64,000 nucleotides of DNA from Planctomycetota bacterium. GTDB lineage: Bacteria > Planctomycetota > UBA1135 > GCA-002686595. The DNA is taken from positions 62,001 to 126,000 of the forward strand of contig JABABA010000003.1 of assembly GCA_014238415.1 (NCBI GenBank), written 5' to 3'. Positions 52,979 to 63,061 of this stretch are shown piece by piece. Made by a program: the position numbers and the translations under genes. Each line of letters opens with the position of its first letter. Position 1 is the stretch's first letter. Under the pieces are notes generated by a model. That model was not told the origin of the DNA and made no database searches. It saw nothing but the letters and a program-made list of their open reading frames with translations.

Positions 52979-53165
52979 AGGGGCACTACCGTAGCGGACG
53001 CCAACAGGGGGTTGAAAGCATCCTGACGCACCCCAGCCAGCGCCAGGGAACCCCTTGAGGCCTCTGAAGAGCGCCCCAAGCCGCTGCGATCACCTTGAAC
53101 CTTCGCCTCTTCCCCGCCGTTGCCCCCACCAGCACGGCATGCTTGTGCCGAGCCCACCAGACCCC

Positions 53166-54929
53166 ATGTCCGCTTCAGCCCCCCTTTCCTTGCTGCGCCC
53201 AATTCTTCCCCTGGCACTCTTTCTGCTCGCCCTGCACCCGGCCCAGGCCAGCAAGCAAGCGCCCACCACCCAGGAACTTGACCTCAAGGAGGCCATCGAC
53301 CCTTCGATCCGTTGGATGCGCAGCCAGCAGAATCGAGAGACCGGCAGCTATGGAGACCTGGAGACCACCACCTGGGTACTGCACGCCATGGCCAGCAGTC
53401 CGCGAAAGTATCGTCGCACAGATGGAAGCTTTGTACGCGACGGAGTTCGCTGGCTGATCGAACAACAGGCAGAGGACGGGGCCTACGGGGCGATGAGCCT
53501 TCCATCCGATCAGCGCCTGAAAAACACCTCTCTGGCCACCGTGACCCTCTATCACTTCTTGGACGAGACCACTCGAACTGGATATGCCAAGGCACTGATG
53601 TTCCTGGCATCTCATGGAGTCGATGATCCCCATGGGGTTCTGCCGACCTACAAGCAAGACAAAGAACAGGCGCGCAAGCGAGCGGTGCGTCTGCTGGCCG
53701 CACGTGAAGCAGACTTCTCATGGCAGGGATCCATAAAGGTCACTGCCCAACATGTGGCGGAACTCTCCGCCTACTACAACCTGCTGAAGCCCACCGCTGG
53801 CCCGGGTCGGGACGCCCAGGCCCTGCCCCGATGGAGTCCAAAGGATGCGGAACGCACAGATCAAGCTATTGCCAGGGGCGCATCCTATCTCTTGTCCCAA
53901 CAGGTGGAGCCAGGACAGTGGGGCAGTCCACGAGGTGCGGATGCTGGGATCAGCGCCATGGTGCTGGGAGCCCTTGCGGCGGTTCCCGAGCCCCGGCCCA
54001 AGGATGTACAAGAGTCCCTTGCAACTGGCCTCAAGTGGCTCGCGTCTCTGCAACATGAAGATGGCTCGATTCACCAGGGACAGTTGGCAAACTACGTGAC
54101 TTCGGCCTCGATCATGGCCCTCTCGCGCTCCAATGACCCCCAGTTCACCCAGGTCATCGCCAAAGCCCGCAGCTACATTGTCCAACTGCAAGCGGACGAA
54201 GGCGAAGGGTACTCCGCGGGAGACCGCTACTATGGGGGCATCGGCTACGGCGGCGATGAGCGTCCAGACCTCTCCAATCTGCAGATGGCCCTTGATGCAC
54301 TCTCCGCTTCGGGACTCAAGCAGGACCACGAAGCCTACGCTCGGGCGATCAAGTTCCTTGAACGCTGCCAGAACCGTTCCGAGTCAAATGACATCCAAAT
54401 CCTGGAAGAGGGTGTGATCATCCAGTCCGGTGAGGACGGGGGCGCGGGCTATGCCCCGGGAAGTTCCAAGGCGGAGTACGAGATCACCACCCGGGACGGC
54501 AAGCGCGTCAAGGTGCCGCGCTCCTATGGTTCCATGACCTACGCGCTGTTCAAGTGCTACCTGCTTGCTGGACTCGATCGGGAAGACCCGCGGGTGCAAG
54601 CGGCCTGGCACTGGTTGGGCCAGCACTGGACCCTGGACCAGAACCCCGGATTCGAAGCCTCCCGAGATCCCAGTGCCGCCTACCAGGGACTGTTCTACTA
54701 CTACCAGGGCATGGCCCGAGCGCTGGCTCTGTCGGGCAGCGAAGAGATCACCGATGCAGAAGGGAGGGTCCACGCCTGGCGCACGGAACTGAGCGCCCGC
54801 ATCGTCACCCTGCAAAGCCGCATCGATGGTTCCTGGGTCAACAAGAACGCTCCCCGATGGTGGGAAGGCAATCCGGTACTGGCCACCAGCTACGCCCTTT
54901 CGACCCTGGACGCTTGTCGAGTGCGCTAG
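53166..54929 (+). CDS. Secreted prenyltransferase/squalene-oxidase-repeat protein
   Basis: Exported protein of 587 residues with signal peptide (LLRPILPLALFLLALHPAQA). The rest is an alpha/alpha toroid made of repeats like those in squalene cyclases and protein prenyltransferase beta subunits. Clear copies are LKEAIDPSIRWMRSQQNRETGSYGDLETTTW, GVRWLIEQQAEDGAYG, GASYLLSQQVEPGQWG and GLKWLASLQHEDGSIHQG, each ending with a Gln-x-x-x-Gly-x-Trp/Tyr type motif. The catalytic DxDD of squalene-hopene cyclase is not seen. Such secreted toroids are abundant in Planctomycetota; function unknown. It is upstream of a glycosyltransferase, with 74 bases between them. Confidence 0.8.
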   Translation: MSASAPLSLLRPILPLALFLLALHPAQASKQAPTTQELDLKEAIDPSIRWMRSQQNRETGSYGDLETTTWVLHAMASSPRKYRRTDGSFVRDGVRWLIEQQAEDGAYGAMSLPSDQRLKNTSLATVTLYHFLDETTRTGYAKALMFLASHGVDDPHGVLPTYKQDKEQARKRAVRLLAAREADFSWQGSIKVTAQHVAELSAYYNLLKPTAGPGRDAQALPRWSPKDAERTDQAIARGASYLLSQQVEPGQWGSPRGADAGISAMVLGALAAVPEPRPKDVQESLATGLKWLASLQHEDGSIHQGQLANYVTSASIMALSRSNDPQFTQVIAKARSYIVQLQADEGEGYSAGDRYYGGIGYGGDERPDLSNLQMALDALSASGLKQDHEAYARAIKFLERCQNRSESNDIQILEEGVIIQSGEDGGAGYAPGSSKAEYEITTRDGKRVKVPRSYGSMTYALFKCYLLAGLDREDPRVQAAWHWLGQHWTLDQNPGFEASRDPSAAYQGLFYYYQGMARALALSGSEEITDAEGRVHAWRTELSARIVTLQSRIDGSWVNKNAPRWWEGNPVLATSYALSTLDACRVR

Positions 54930-54978
54930 GACTGGAATCCCCAGGAAGACTTCTGCGCCTGGGGTATGCTGGCTGTCT

Positions 54979-54995
54979 CCCGCGGTTTCCGCGGG
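54979..54995 (+). promoter_or_regulatory. GC hairpin just before glycosyltransferase start
   Basis: Perfect 7-base inverted repeat CCCGCGG/CCGCGGG with a TTT loop, ending 8 bases before the ATG at 55004. The only G-rich stretch that could serve as ribosome-binding site lies in its 3' arm, so the stem could limit translation. Confidence 0.5.
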
Positions 54996-55003
54996 GGTTC
55001 GCG

Positions 55004-56341
55004 ATGCCCAAACCAGAGAGAAATGATCCGACTCGCAGCCCCGCGCCCAGCGCTGGGGGAAGGACCAAATTCCTTTACCTGACCCACGAAGCCCCCTGGC
55101 CCGCCCACGCAGGACACAAACTGCGTTACACACAGTTGCTGCGGATCCTGGGTCGCCAAGGGGAGGTGCACTTTTTGGCTTTCACCGGACCGGATGCGCG
55201 CGAACCGCGCACGCCCCAAGAGCTTCCTGGCTCCGGGACAGCCAGCCACATGCTGGTGCCCCGGGCGATTCGCATTCGACGCCGCCCCCTGGCCCTGCTG
55301 CGCATCGGGATCTTGTCCCTGATCAGGGGGGCGCCCTACTCGGAACTCAAGTTCAAGGACTCGCGAATGAAGCGAAAGGTAAGACAACTGCTCCATGGGA
55401 TCCGGCCAGAGGCCGTACTGGCGACCCTGCCCATGTTGCAAAACCTTTCGAACATGCCCCCGGGAATCAAGCGAATCCTCGACAGCCACAACATCGAACA
55501 CCGGTTGTGGGAGCAAGCAACAGACTTGGTCCCCGGCTATCTAAGACCCTTTGTACGCCGGGAAGCGGCTCTCTTGAAGGCCCGGGAAATCAAGGCCTGG
55601 AACGAAGTCGATTGCATCCTGACGATTTGCGATGAGGATGCTGCGATGATCAGGTCCATGACCTCGCGGCCGGTGGTCACGATCCCACCTGTGGTGGATG
55701 CGCCCGAGGCGATCATGGCCCCGGCGCCCCCCACTTATGATGCGGCACTGCTGGGGGTTTGGACCTGGGGCCCCAATGAACTCGCTCTGCAAGATCTGCT
55801 CGCGGCGTTGGAGCTGCGCCAAGGCAAGACCCCTCTGAGGCTTGCAATTGCCGGTCGCGGCATCCGGCCGGTCCTTGCCGAAAGGCTGCAGCAGGCGGGG
55901 GCAGAAGTGCTCGGTTTCGTGGAGGATCTGAATGCATTCTACAGAAACACCCGCTGCGTGATCGCGCCCTATCATCTGGGTGCGGGTGTGCGACTCAAAG
56001 TGCTCGAGGCCATGACCCACGGGGTTCCGGTGTTAGGAACGCCCCTTGCACTGCGCGGGATTCGTGGGGATCCAAGGATGGGCGCACTCATGCGAAGAGA
56101 AGCGGGCGAACTCCTGGAGGCAGCCCACGCGCTCCGCCAAGATCCTCCTTCCAGGGAAGCGCTAGCCCAGGGCGCCTTGCTACGCGTGGCCAACTCCCAC
56201 AGGGAGTCACATGCCCACGAAGCCCTTTCGGAATTGCTGGCCAAGGCTGGAATCCCGTGCACAGGCCAGGGCCGGGTGTTCCAATCCATGGGAACAGCTT
56301 CCGGCAAAAGCGACGCTGAAGAAGCTATGCTGCCCCCATGA
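55004..56341 (+). CDS. GT4-like glycosyltransferase
   Basis: GT-B glycosyltransferase of 445 residues. The N-terminal domain starts KFLYLTHEAPWPAHAGHKLR (about residues 22-41), the acceptor side typical of exopolysaccharide GT4 enzymes. The C-terminal donor domain has VLATLPML, RILDSHNIEHRLWEQ, LGVWTWGPNELAL, LAIAGRGIRP and APYHLGAGVRLKVLEAMTHGVPVLGTPLALRGI. The expected Glu of the last motif is present (LEAMTHG). It may add sugars to a surface glycan. The final ATG of the next gene overlaps its end by 4 bases. Confidence 0.85.
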   Translation: MPKPERNDPTRSPAPSAGGRTKFLYLTHEAPWPAHAGHKLRYTQLLRILGRQGEVHFLAFTGPDAREPRTPQELPGSGTASHMLVPRAIRIRRRPLALLRIGILSLIRGAPYSELKFKDSRMKRKVRQLLHGIRPEAVLATLPMLQNLSNMPPGIKRILDSHNIEHRLWEQATDLVPGYLRPFVRREAALLKAREIKAWNEVDCILTICDEDAAMIRSMTSRPVVTIPPVVDAPEAIMAPAPPTYDAALLGVWTWGPNELALQDLLAALELRQGKTPLRLAIAGRGIRPVLAERLQQAGAEVLGFVEDLNAFYRNTRCVIAPYHLGAGVRLKVLEAMTHGVPVLGTPLALRGIRGDPRMGALMRREAGELLEAAHALRQDPPSREALAQGALLRVANSHRESHAHEALSELLAKAGIPCTGQGRVFQSMGTASGKSDAEEAMLPP

Positions 56342-57231
56342 ACACTCCCCGACCGAACATCCCACGGGTCTACGCGGCACCCGCGGGCGGGCTGCTGCTT
56401 GAGTATGGAGGGCGCTGGTATGACTTGAGTGCCTGGGCAACGGCGGCGGGGCATCCGGCGGACCTCTTTGGGCTCATCGCTGCGGGTCACCTGCACTCCG
56501 ATCAGTTCAAGGCCTGCCTGCCCGGATCTGAGGGCAGCAACTGGACCGAGGTAGAGACACCGGACAACACCAAATGGCGCGCGCCCTTGACCAGGCCCGA
56601 GGTAGGCAAGGTGCTTTGCCTGGGCAAGAACTTTGCGGCCCACGCGGCGGAGTTCGGAGAGCAGGTGCCTGAAGAGCCGCTCTGGTTTGGAAAGTTGCCC
56701 GACACCATCTGTGGCCACGGGAGCGAGGTCAGCGTGCGCCCCTGGTACACCGAGCGCATGGACCATGAAGCGGAACTGGCCCTGGTCATCAGCAAGCAAG
56801 GCCGCGACCTCTCCATGGAAAATGCCATGGAACATGTGGGCGGCTGGATGGTGGCCAACGACCTCACCGCCCGCAGCATGCAGGGTGCCGATCGCAAGAA
56901 GGGCCATCCTTGGATGCCCGCCAAGAACATGGATGGCTTCCTGCCTCTGGGCCCTTGCCTGGTGCCGGCTGGATTCCTCGACCCCCACGATCTGCGGGTG
57001 ACCTGCAGGGTGGCAGACACTCTGCGCCAGGATGCCAGCACCAAGAACCTGGTGGTACGCGTAGAGCCCGCCCTGGTGGCCCTTTCGCGACATCTGACCC
57101 TTTATCCCGGAGATATCATCTTGATGGGAACACCCGAAGGAGTTGGCCCCCTCGAAGATGGGGACACGGTGACTTGCGAAGTGGACGCCATCGGTGCCCT
57201 CAGCACCCGTATCCTGCGCCCCAGAGCCTGA
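56338..57231 (+). CDS. Fumarylacetoacetate hydrolase family protein
   Basis: Metal-dependent enzyme of 297 residues of the FAH superfamily, which cleaves or hydrates 2-oxo acids such as fumarylpyruvate or 2-keto-4-pentenoate and also includes oxaloacetate decarboxylases. The catalytic core begins VLCLGKNFAAHAAEFG (residues 92-107). Metal ligands are Glu144 and Glu146 (MDHEAELALV) and Asp175 (ANDLTARS), with GHPWMPAKNMDGFLPLGP and LMGTPEGVGPL following. The reaction cannot be set from sequence. It overlaps the glycosyltransferase stop by 4 bases (ATGA) and precedes the M48 gene by 4 bases. Confidence 0.9.
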   Translation: MNTPRPNIPRVYAAPAGGLLLEYGGRWYDLSAWATAAGHPADLFGLIAAGHLHSDQFKACLPGSEGSNWTEVETPDNTKWRAPLTRPEVGKVLCLGKNFAAHAAEFGEQVPEEPLWFGKLPDTICGHGSEVSVRPWYTERMDHEAELALVISKQGRDLSMENAMEHVGGWMVANDLTARSMQGADRKKGHPWMPAKNMDGFLPLGPCLVPAGFLDPHDLRVTCRVADTLRQDASTKNLVVRVEPALVALSRHLTLYPGDIILMGTPEGVGPLEDGDTVTCEVDAIGALSTRILRPRA

Positions 57232-57235
57232 TTCC

Positions 57236-58354
57236 ATGCAATCCACCACATTCGAAGGTCAACTCCGCGACCCCTCGCTCACAAGCCTCGACCAAAGCAA
57301 CTACTCGGTACCGGCTGTACTTGAGCTCAGTGCCACAGGCATCAGTGCCCAACCCGAGGGGCATCCCGCGCGACAGCTTTCCTGGAGCGGCATGCGCCTG
57401 CGCCGCAACGACAGCGGCGCCATCGAATTCACCCAAGCAGGCCTGACCGTCAGCTCGCTGGACCACAACATACTGCGCGTGGTTGAAAGTCTGGCGGGCA
57501 ACGACTTAGGCAATGATATTGCGCGACTGGGAGGCGCATCGGTCTCGGGCCCTTGGCGCACGCGACTGGGTTGCCTGGCCGTTTGCGCTCTCATTTTCTG
57601 GATGGTGGCAAAGATCCCAGCCTGCTTCAACGCGGTGACCGAAGGAGTTGCGGAGAGCATCCCCTACTCCGCCGACGAAGCCATTGGCGAACTCGCCACG
57701 GGCTCCATGCCCACCAACGGCAAGGAGGTCACAGATCCCGTGCTACGGGGCGCAATCGAAGTGATGCTCAACCGCATCGCTCCCCACCGCTCCCTGCCCG
57801 ATGCAGAGTTTCAGTTCAAGATCGTGCGCAACCCCACCGTCAACGCCTTCGCCCTGCCCGGAGGCTACATCACGGTCTTCACCGGCTTGATAGAAAAGGC
57901 CACCAGCCCAGAACAGGTGGCCGGGGTCCTGGCACATGAGATCTCTCATGTGACAAAGCGTCATGGGATCAACCGAATCGTCAAAGCTGCAGGCACCGCA
58001 GCAGTGGTCGCCGTAACCCTGGGAGATCTGGGCGGCGTGGAAGAGGCTGCCATCGAAGTCCTCACCTCGGTGACCATGAACGGCTATGGCCGCGGGGACG
58101 AAAGCGAAGCAGACCGGGAAGGTGTGCGCATGTTGATCGCCGCGCGCATCGACCCCGAAGGTCTGGCACAATTCTTCGAAACCCTTGAAGAAGAACAGGA
58201 AGGAGAGATCCCCGTCTGGATGAGCACTCACCCCGCCCCCGGGGGCCGCGCCCAAGCGGTGCGCGACCAGGTGTTTGAACTCAGCAGCACACCCCAGTGG
58301 GAGCCACTGGAAATCGACTGGGACCAGGTGCTGCAGCGTTTAGACCAGGTCTAG
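57236..58354 (+). CDS. M48-family metalloprotease
   Basis: Membrane-bound zinc protease of 372 residues. A single hydrophobic segment (about residues 110-128) separates an N-terminal region of about 105 residues, which appears cytoplasmic, from the protease domain. Zinc-binding HEISH lies at 234-238, and the third ligand is probably the Glu in DESEADREG. The NAFALPGGYITVFTGL segment (about residues 203-219) is a hallmark of the M48 family (Oma1, BepA, HtpX). BepA/Oma1-like members act in envelope or membrane protein quality control. The stop shares CTAG with that of the convergent DAHP synthase gene. Confidence 0.9.
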   Translation: MQSTTFEGQLRDPSLTSLDQSNYSVPAVLELSATGISAQPEGHPARQLSWSGMRLRRNDSGAIEFTQAGLTVSSLDHNILRVVESLAGNDLGNDIARLGGASVSGPWRTRLGCLAVCALIFWMVAKIPACFNAVTEGVAESIPYSADEAIGELATGSMPTNGKEVTDPVLRGAIEVMLNRIAPHRSLPDAEFQFKIVRNPTVNAFALPGGYITVFTGLIEKATSPEQVAGVLAHEISHVTKRHGINRIVKAAGTAAVVAVTLGDLGGVEEAAIEVLTSVTMNGYGRGDESEADREGVRMLIAARIDPEGLAQFFETLEEEQEGEIPVWMSTHPAPGGRAQAVRDQVFELSSTPQWEPLEIDWDQVLQRLDQV

Positions 58355-59400
58355 GACTGCTGCGCAGGCTCAACAAGTTGCTCGGCCAGATGCCGCCCCC
58401 CCACCGCTGCATAGACCCTGGCGTCCGCCACCAGACCCGCGAGCTCACCGGGCAAGAGAGCCTGACCTCCATCGCTCTTGGCCACTTCAGGGCTCGCGTG
58501 CACCTCCACCGCCAGACCATCCGCGCCAGCAGCCAGAGCAGCCCGGGCCAGGGGCGGAATCAATCCTGGAATACCCGCCGCATGGCTGGGATCCACCATG
58601 ATCGGCAGGTGTGACCATTGCTGCAGCAGAGGCAAGACGGTCAGGTCCAAAGTGTTGCGCGTGGCGGGCTCAAAGGTCCGGATGCCGCGCTCGCACAAGA
58701 TCACATCATCGCAACCATGGGCCGCGAGATATTCCGCAGACTGCAACCACTCCTTGATGGTCGCGGAGAGACCGCGCTTGAGCAACACCGGCCGCCGGGC
58801 AGTGGCCACCGTCTTGAGCAGAGTGAAGTTCTGCATGTTGCGTGCACCGATCTGCAGACAGTCCACATCGTGATCAAGAAATGCAGACAAATGGCCTGCG
58901 TCCATGATCTCGCTGATAATCGGCATACCAAAGCGCAGGCCAGCTTCCTTGAGGAGGTACAGGCCCTCGCGCCCGAGCCCTTGGAAGGCATAGGGCGATG
59001 TGCGCGGCTTGAAGGCTCCACCCCGTAGAACATGAGCCCCCGCCCGTTGGGCGCAGCGCGCTGCATCGTCCAGTTGCTTGGCGTTTTCAACTGAGCAAGG
59101 TCCAGCTATGACCACCACGCTCCCGCCACCCACAGGCACGCCCCCCAAACTGATTACCGAGGGTCCATCCCGGAAACTACGATCCACCCGGCGCCACTCG
59201 CCCTCGGGATGCACGATGGACTCCAGCTCGGCCAACTCTTCGATGCGCCTGACGAGGCTTGCATCCACCTTGTCAAGGGTGGCGATGATTGGCCGATTGA
59301 GTTCCGGACTGCGTGAGGTACGCACGCCCTCGACTTCGAGCATCTCCGAAATCGCAGACGCCCGAGCTTCCGATGTACCGGGCCAGAAACGCAGGATCAT
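58351..59400 (-). CDS. aroF: 3-deoxy-D-arabino-heptulosonate-7-phosphate synthase, type I-beta
   Basis: First enzyme of the shikimate pathway: condenses phosphoenolpyruvate with erythrose 4-phosphate. It has 349 residues. Residues 1-80 form a ferredoxin-like regulatory domain as in the Thermotoga enzyme. The TIM barrel shows VVVIAGPCSVEN (PEP site), GAHVLRGGAFKPRTSPY, ARNMQNF, LLKRGLSATIKEW, ILCERGIRTF and LPIMVDPSHAAG (metal-binding residues). It is the last gene of the trp operon, and the preceding small gene is chorismate-mutase-like, overlapping by 4 bases (ATGA). Confidence 0.93.
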   Translation of the reverse strand: MILRFWPGTSEARASAISEMLEVEGVRTSRSPELNRPIIATLDKVDASLVRRIEELAELESIVHPEGEWRRVDRSFRDGPSVISLGGVPVGGGSVVVIAGPCSVENAKQLDDAARCAQRAGAHVLRGGAFKPRTSPYAFQGLGREGLYLLKEAGLRFGMPIISEIMDAGHLSAFLDHDVDCLQIGARNMQNFTLLKTVATARRPVLLKRGLSATIKEWLQSAEYLAAHGCDDVILCERGIRTFEPATRNTLDLTVLPLLQQWSHLPIMVDPSHAAGIPGLIPPLARAALAAGADGLAVEVHASPEVAKSDGGQALLPGELAGLVADARVYAAVGGRHLAEQLVEPAQQS

Positions 59401-59618
59401 TGCGCACCCCCACTGTCTGCACGACAACCCGCCTGAATCGCCTCGAAGACACTTGAGAGAGCATGCGGGGAAAAATCTCCGCTGGCCCGCAGCAGCAGAT
59501 CCTCCAGGTTTGCCGGTACTTCCAGGGCTTCGTCCGCTAACAATCGCGCCCGTTCCTCCAACAGGTTCAACAGAGCGCGATCGAGAAATGCCAGGTGGTT
59601 TCTGGTTTGAGGTTGCAT
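59397..59618 (-). CDS. Small chorismate-mutase-like (AroQ) protein
   Basis: Helical protein of 73 residues, starting at ATG 59618; the frame also runs to 59648 but that overlaps trpA. The first helix, RNHLAFLDRALLNLLEERARLLADEA (about residues 6-31), matches the first helix of AroQ-type chorismate mutase. The full set of catalytic Arg, Lys and Gln residues is not evident, and the protein is shorter than the usual 90. It may be a regulatory subunit of the adjacent DAHP synthase, as chorismate-mutase domains are fused to DAHP synthase in other bacteria. That is inference. Confidence 0.6.
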   Translation of the reverse strand: MQPQTRNHLAFLDRALLNLLEERARLLADEALEVPANLEDLLLRASGDFSPHALSSVFEAIQAGCRADSGGAQ

Positions 59619-59626
59619 GGGTTTTC

Positions 59627-60442
59627 CTATTTCGGTTGGGCCCGACAAAGGGCCGCCACAAAGTCATGGGCCGCCTGAGCCCCATCCTGGGGAGAACCCC
59701 CGGTGCGGTGCAAGAGTTGCACCAGGGCGCTGCCCGAGATCGCCAAATCCGTGTGGCCCGCCAAGGCTGAAATATCCCCGGGCTCGGCCACGCCAAAGCC
59801 CACGGCCAAGGGGGTAGAGCCTGCCAGAGCACGGACCTGATCAAGCCAGGTCAGGACCTCTGCGTCGAAACAAGTGCGCTGGCCCGTGACTCCCGTACGC
59901 CCCACACAATACAAGAAGCCGGTGGAAGCTTCGGCAGCGGCACGAATCCGCGCCGGCGACGAGCGCGGAGTGGCAAAGAACACGGTGCCAAGGTCGAGTT
60001 CCGCGCAGGGTTCCTGCAGTTCTTGGGCCAACTCCGGTGGCAGGTCGGGCACCACGAAGCCGTCCCCCCCCACCTCGGCCAATCTTTCCGCGCTGGCTCC
60101 AAGGCCACCGAGGCCCACGAAAAGGGGATTGGTGTAACTGAACAAGAGCACCGCCATGAGCCCGCCCTCCTCGCGGTAGGCACGAATCAATTCAAGGGTC
60201 CGGACCGGGGTCATACCCTCTGCCAGACTGCGCTGGGCCGCAGCTTGCAAGATCGGTCCGTCTGCCAGAGGATCGGAGAAAGGCAAGCCCAACTCCAAAC
60301 ACACGGCGCCCGCCTTTTCGATTGCGTGCATCACTGCCAGGGTGCGCTCAAAACTCCCGTCCCCGGCGGTCAGATAGGGCGCAATGGCTGGACAGGCACC
60401 CTCGCGCCCCGCCCGGATGGCAGCTTGCAGGAAATCACTCAC
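59627..60442 (-). CDS. trpA: Tryptophan synthase alpha chain
   Basis: Aldol-cleaving subunit of 271 residues producing indole and glyceraldehyde 3-phosphate from indole-glycerol phosphate. It has the TIM-barrel segments [27 protein letters not shown] with catalytic Glu50 and Asp61, [32 protein letters not shown] and AVGFGVAEP. It interacts with TrpB, encoded just upstream, with a 4-base overlap of coding regions. Confidence 0.96.
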   Translation of the reverse strand: MSDFLQAAIRAGREGACPAIAPYLTAGDGSFERTLAVMHAIEKAGAVCLELGLPFSDPLADGPILQAAAQRSLAEGMTPVRTLELIRAYREEGGLMAVLLFSYTNPLFVGLGGLGASAERLAEVGGDGFVVPDLPPELAQELQEPCAELDLGTVFFATPRSSPARIRAAAEASTGFLYCVGRTGVTGQRTCFDAEVLTWLDQVRALAGSTPLAVGFGVAEPGDISALAGHTDLAISGSALVQLLHRTGGSPQDGAQAAHDFVAALCRAQPK

Positions 60443-61623
60443 GCCTCATCCCCCAGCAGGGGCAATACGGTGACCAGGTCCTTGTCGCCTCGACCCGAAA
60501 GACCGAGCACCACCCGTTTGCCCTGCCAGTCACCCTTATGGGTCATGAGCCACCCCAGGGCGTGGGAGGATTCCAGAGCTGGCAGAATCCCTTCGAGTCG
60601 TCCGAGCGCCTGGAATCCTGCCAGGGCCTCCGCATCTCCGGCAACCTCGTAACGCGCACGCCCCTGATCGAAGAGATCCGCATGCTCAGGGCCCACCGCT
60701 GGGTAATCCAATCCAGCGCTGATGGAGTGTGTGCCCTGAATCTGGCCGTGTTCATCTGAAAGCACCAAAGTACGGCAGCCGTGCAAGACTCCCTCACGCC
60801 CTCCAAGCCAACGCGCCGCGTGCTCTCCCGGCTGGGAACCGCGGCCTCCCGCTTCGACTCCCATGAGGGCCACCTGCTGGTGAGGCAAGAAGGCCCGGAA
60901 CAGACCAATCGCATTGGATCCGCCCCCCACGCAAGCCAACGCGAGATCCGGCAGTTCTACCCCACTCTGCTCCAGGAACTGGCGCTTGGCTTCTTCGCCG
61001 ATCACCGAATGAAAAGCCGCCACGATGGTGGGAAAGGGGTGAGGGCCAAGTGCCGAACCCAACAGATAGTGTGCATCGGGGTCGGAAACCCAAGCACGCA
61101 GGGCTTCGTTCACCGCGTCCTTGAGGGTGCGCTGACCGCTGGACACGGACTCGACTCGCGCGCCCAGCAAGCGCATGCGCTCCACGTTGGGCCGCTGTCG
61201 TTCGATGTCCACCTCCCCCATGTAGACCACGCATTCCAAACCAAGCAGAGCACACACGGTGGCGCTGGCGACCCCGTGCTGTCCCGCGCCGGTCTCTGCA
61301 AGGATGCGCTTCTTGCCCATGCGCTGAGCCAAGAGTGCCTGACCCATGGCGTTGTTCAGCTTGTGGGCTCCCGTATGCAGGAGATCCTCGCGCTTGAGCC
61401 AGAGATCCACGCCCCACTCGTTGCTCAGGCGCTGGGCGTGAAACAGGGGTGTAGGTCTCCCACCAAAATCCCGGGCCAGGCGCGCAAGTTCGCTCGTGAA
61501 TCCCGGGTCCGCTTGGGCCTCGATAAAGGCGGCCTCCAATTCCAGGAGAGCGGGCATCAAGGTCTCAGGGGCATAACAGCCGCCGAAGCGCCCAAAGTGC
61601 GTGGGAAGTTGAAATGAACTCAT
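60439..61623 (-). CDS. trpB: Tryptophan synthase beta chain
   Basis: PLP-dependent enzyme of 394 residues joining indole with serine. The PLP Lys88 is in [10 protein letters not shown]. Other motifs are [56 protein letters not shown] and [30 protein letters not shown]. Length matches the canonical TrpB1 form. It overlaps trpF by 4 bases and trpA by 4 bases. Confidence 0.97.
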   Translation of the reverse strand: MSSFQLPTHFGRFGGCYAPETLMPALLELEAAFIEAQADPGFTSELARLARDFGGRPTPLFHAQRLSNEWGVDLWLKREDLLHTGAHKLNNAMGQALLAQRMGKKRILAETGAGQHGVASATVCALLGLECVVYMGEVDIERQRPNVERMRLLGARVESVSSGQRTLKDAVNEALRAWVSDPDAHYLLGSALGPHPFPTIVAAFHSVIGEEAKRQFLEQSGVELPDLALACVGGGSNAIGLFRAFLPHQQVALMGVEAGGRGSQPGEHAARWLGGREGVLHGCRTLVLSDEHGQIQGTHSISAGLDYPAVGPEHADLFDQGRARYEVAGDAEALAGFQALGRLEGILPALESSHALGWLMTHKGDWQGKRVVLGLSGRGDKDLVTVLPLLGDEA

Positions 61624-62258
61624 TGCTGGGCCCCCTGCAGGGCAAAGGCCTGACGAGCCCGATCCGCAAAATCAGTCATGCGCCGGGGGTCTTTTCTACC
61701 GGGAGCACTTTCCAAGCGAGAGGAAGCGTCCACACCCAGGGGTTTGACCGCGCGGATGCTGGCAGCAACACTTTCCGGACCCAGTCCCCCGGCCAGAAGA
61801 CATGGCCCCGCAGCTGCAAGTTCCGCAGCCAGGACGGAATCAACCAAGAGCCCGCTGCCACCAGCAGAAGATGGATGATCGAGCACGAAAGCCTGGGCCG
61901 CGCTCGACCAGCGGGCCAGATCCACCAAGGCTCCCTTCTGCACGCCTATGCGCCGCAGGATCGGAAAGCCAAAGGACTCGAAGTCCTCGGGATCCTGATC
62001 TCCGCACAACTGCAACAGGTCCGCGCCACTCGTCTTCATCAAAGAACCGAGAGCATCGGAGTCACCGTTCACCGCCACCAAGACACTGGACTTGTTCGCG
62101 GGAACGGCCGCAACCAGAGACACGAGATCTTGAAGAGAAACATGGCGGGGAGAACCCTCATGATGCACAAAGCCAAAGAGATCCGCTCCTGCCCCAACTG
62201 CGCCGTGCACATCTTCAACCCGAGTCAGCCCGCAGATTTTGACCGTGCCCGGTTTCAT
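61620..62258 (-). CDS. trpF: Phosphoribosylanthranilate isomerase
   Basis: TIM-barrel isomerase of 212 residues that converts N-(5-phosphoribosyl)anthranilate to the ribulose form. It has KICGLTR (Cys9, general base position) at the N-terminus, the [15 protein letters not shown] segment, LLQLCGDQD and a C-terminal [14 protein letters not shown] followed by [16 protein letters not shown], all family landmarks. Overlaps trpC and trpB by 4 bases. Confidence 0.95.
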   Translation of the reverse strand: MKPGTVKICGLTRVEDVHGAVGAGADLFGFVHHEGSPRHVSLQDLVSLVAAVPANKSSVLVAVNGDSDALGSLMKTSGADLLQLCGDQDPEDFESFGFPILRRIGVQKGALVDLARWSSAAQAFVLDHPSSAGGSGLLVDSVLAAELAAAGPCLLAGGLGPESVAASIRAVKPLGVDASSRLESAPGRKDPRRMTDFADRARQAFALQGAQQ

Positions 62259-63061
62259 GCCTCCAGCACCTCACTCCAACTCCGCAGAGTCGCTTCGGGG
62301 TCTTCCGAGCGCATGAGAGCCGTGCCCACCAAAGCCGCATCCGCTCCTGTGGCGCGCACACGCAAGAGGTCTTCCGGACCATACAAGCCTGACTCCGCCA
62401 CCGACAGGACACCCTCTGGGATGAGGGGCAAGATGCGCTCGACCGTAGCCAGGTCAATCGAAAAATCCCGCAAGTCACGGGCGTTGACTCCGATGGCACC
62501 AACACCAATAGACGCACAATCAAGTCGTGCGGCCCGTTCCAGTTCCCCTTCGTTGTGGATCTCCACCAAGGTGAAGAGTCCCTGCTCCCTGGCGCACACC
62601 GCCAGTTCTTCGAGCAGGGCGTCCTCCAAGCAAGCGCAGATCAAGAGCACCCCATCCGCTCCCATGGGCACGCTTTCGAGCACCATCTGAGTTGAGATCA
62701 GGAAGTCCTTACGAAGGCGAGGCAGCCCCGCGGATTGCACCACGGCAAGGTCCCGGGGATGGCCGCCAAAGTGCTCTTCTTCAGTCAGGATCGAAAGGGC
62801 CGCAGCGCCTCCGCGGGCATAGGCCTCGGCCCTCGAGGAAAGATCAACCTCTTTGGAAAGCTGCCCCAGCGAAGGGGCCCGGCGTTTGCACTCAGCGATC
62901 AGCGACAGGCCGGGAGCGCCAAGGGCAGTGCGAAACAACTCAAGAGAACCTGTGGCATCGATCTTCTCCACTGGCTGGCGCTCACCAGCCCTGACCGCCA
63001 CCGATTGCAGGATCGGATCCAGCCGTGTGCCGGTCAGCCGTACTCCAGCAGGCAAGCTCAC
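62255..63061 (-). CDS. trpC: Indole-3-glycerol-phosphate synthase
   Basis: TIM-barrel enzyme of 268 residues that closes the indole ring. Key motifs are LSLIAECKRRAPSLG (catalytic Lys and Glu), ALSILTEEEHFGG, LRKDFLIS (catalytic Lys), LVEIHNEGELERA, IGVNARDL and LSVAESGLYGPEDLLRV. The start at GTG 63061 is chosen because it overlaps the trpD stop as GTGA; a frame to 63091 lacks support. Overlaps trpF by 4 bases. Confidence 0.95.
   Translation of the reverse strand: MSLPAGVRLTGTRLDPILQSVAVRAGERQPVEKIDATGSLELFRTALGAPGLSLIAECKRRAPSLGQLSKEVDLSSRAEAYARGGAAALSILTEEEHFGGHPRDLAVVQSAGLPRLRKDFLISTQMVLESVPMGADGVLLICACLEDALLEELAVCAREQGLFTLVEIHNEGELERAARLDCASIGVGAIGVNARDLRDFSIDLATVERILPLIPEGVLSVAESGLYGPEDLLRVRATGADAALVGTALMRSEDPEATLRSWSEVLEA

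Noticed and set aside
55972..57249. Open frame of about 425 codons opposite the glycosyltransferase and FAH genes
   Set aside because: It spans two real genes on the other strand and has no recognisable domain.
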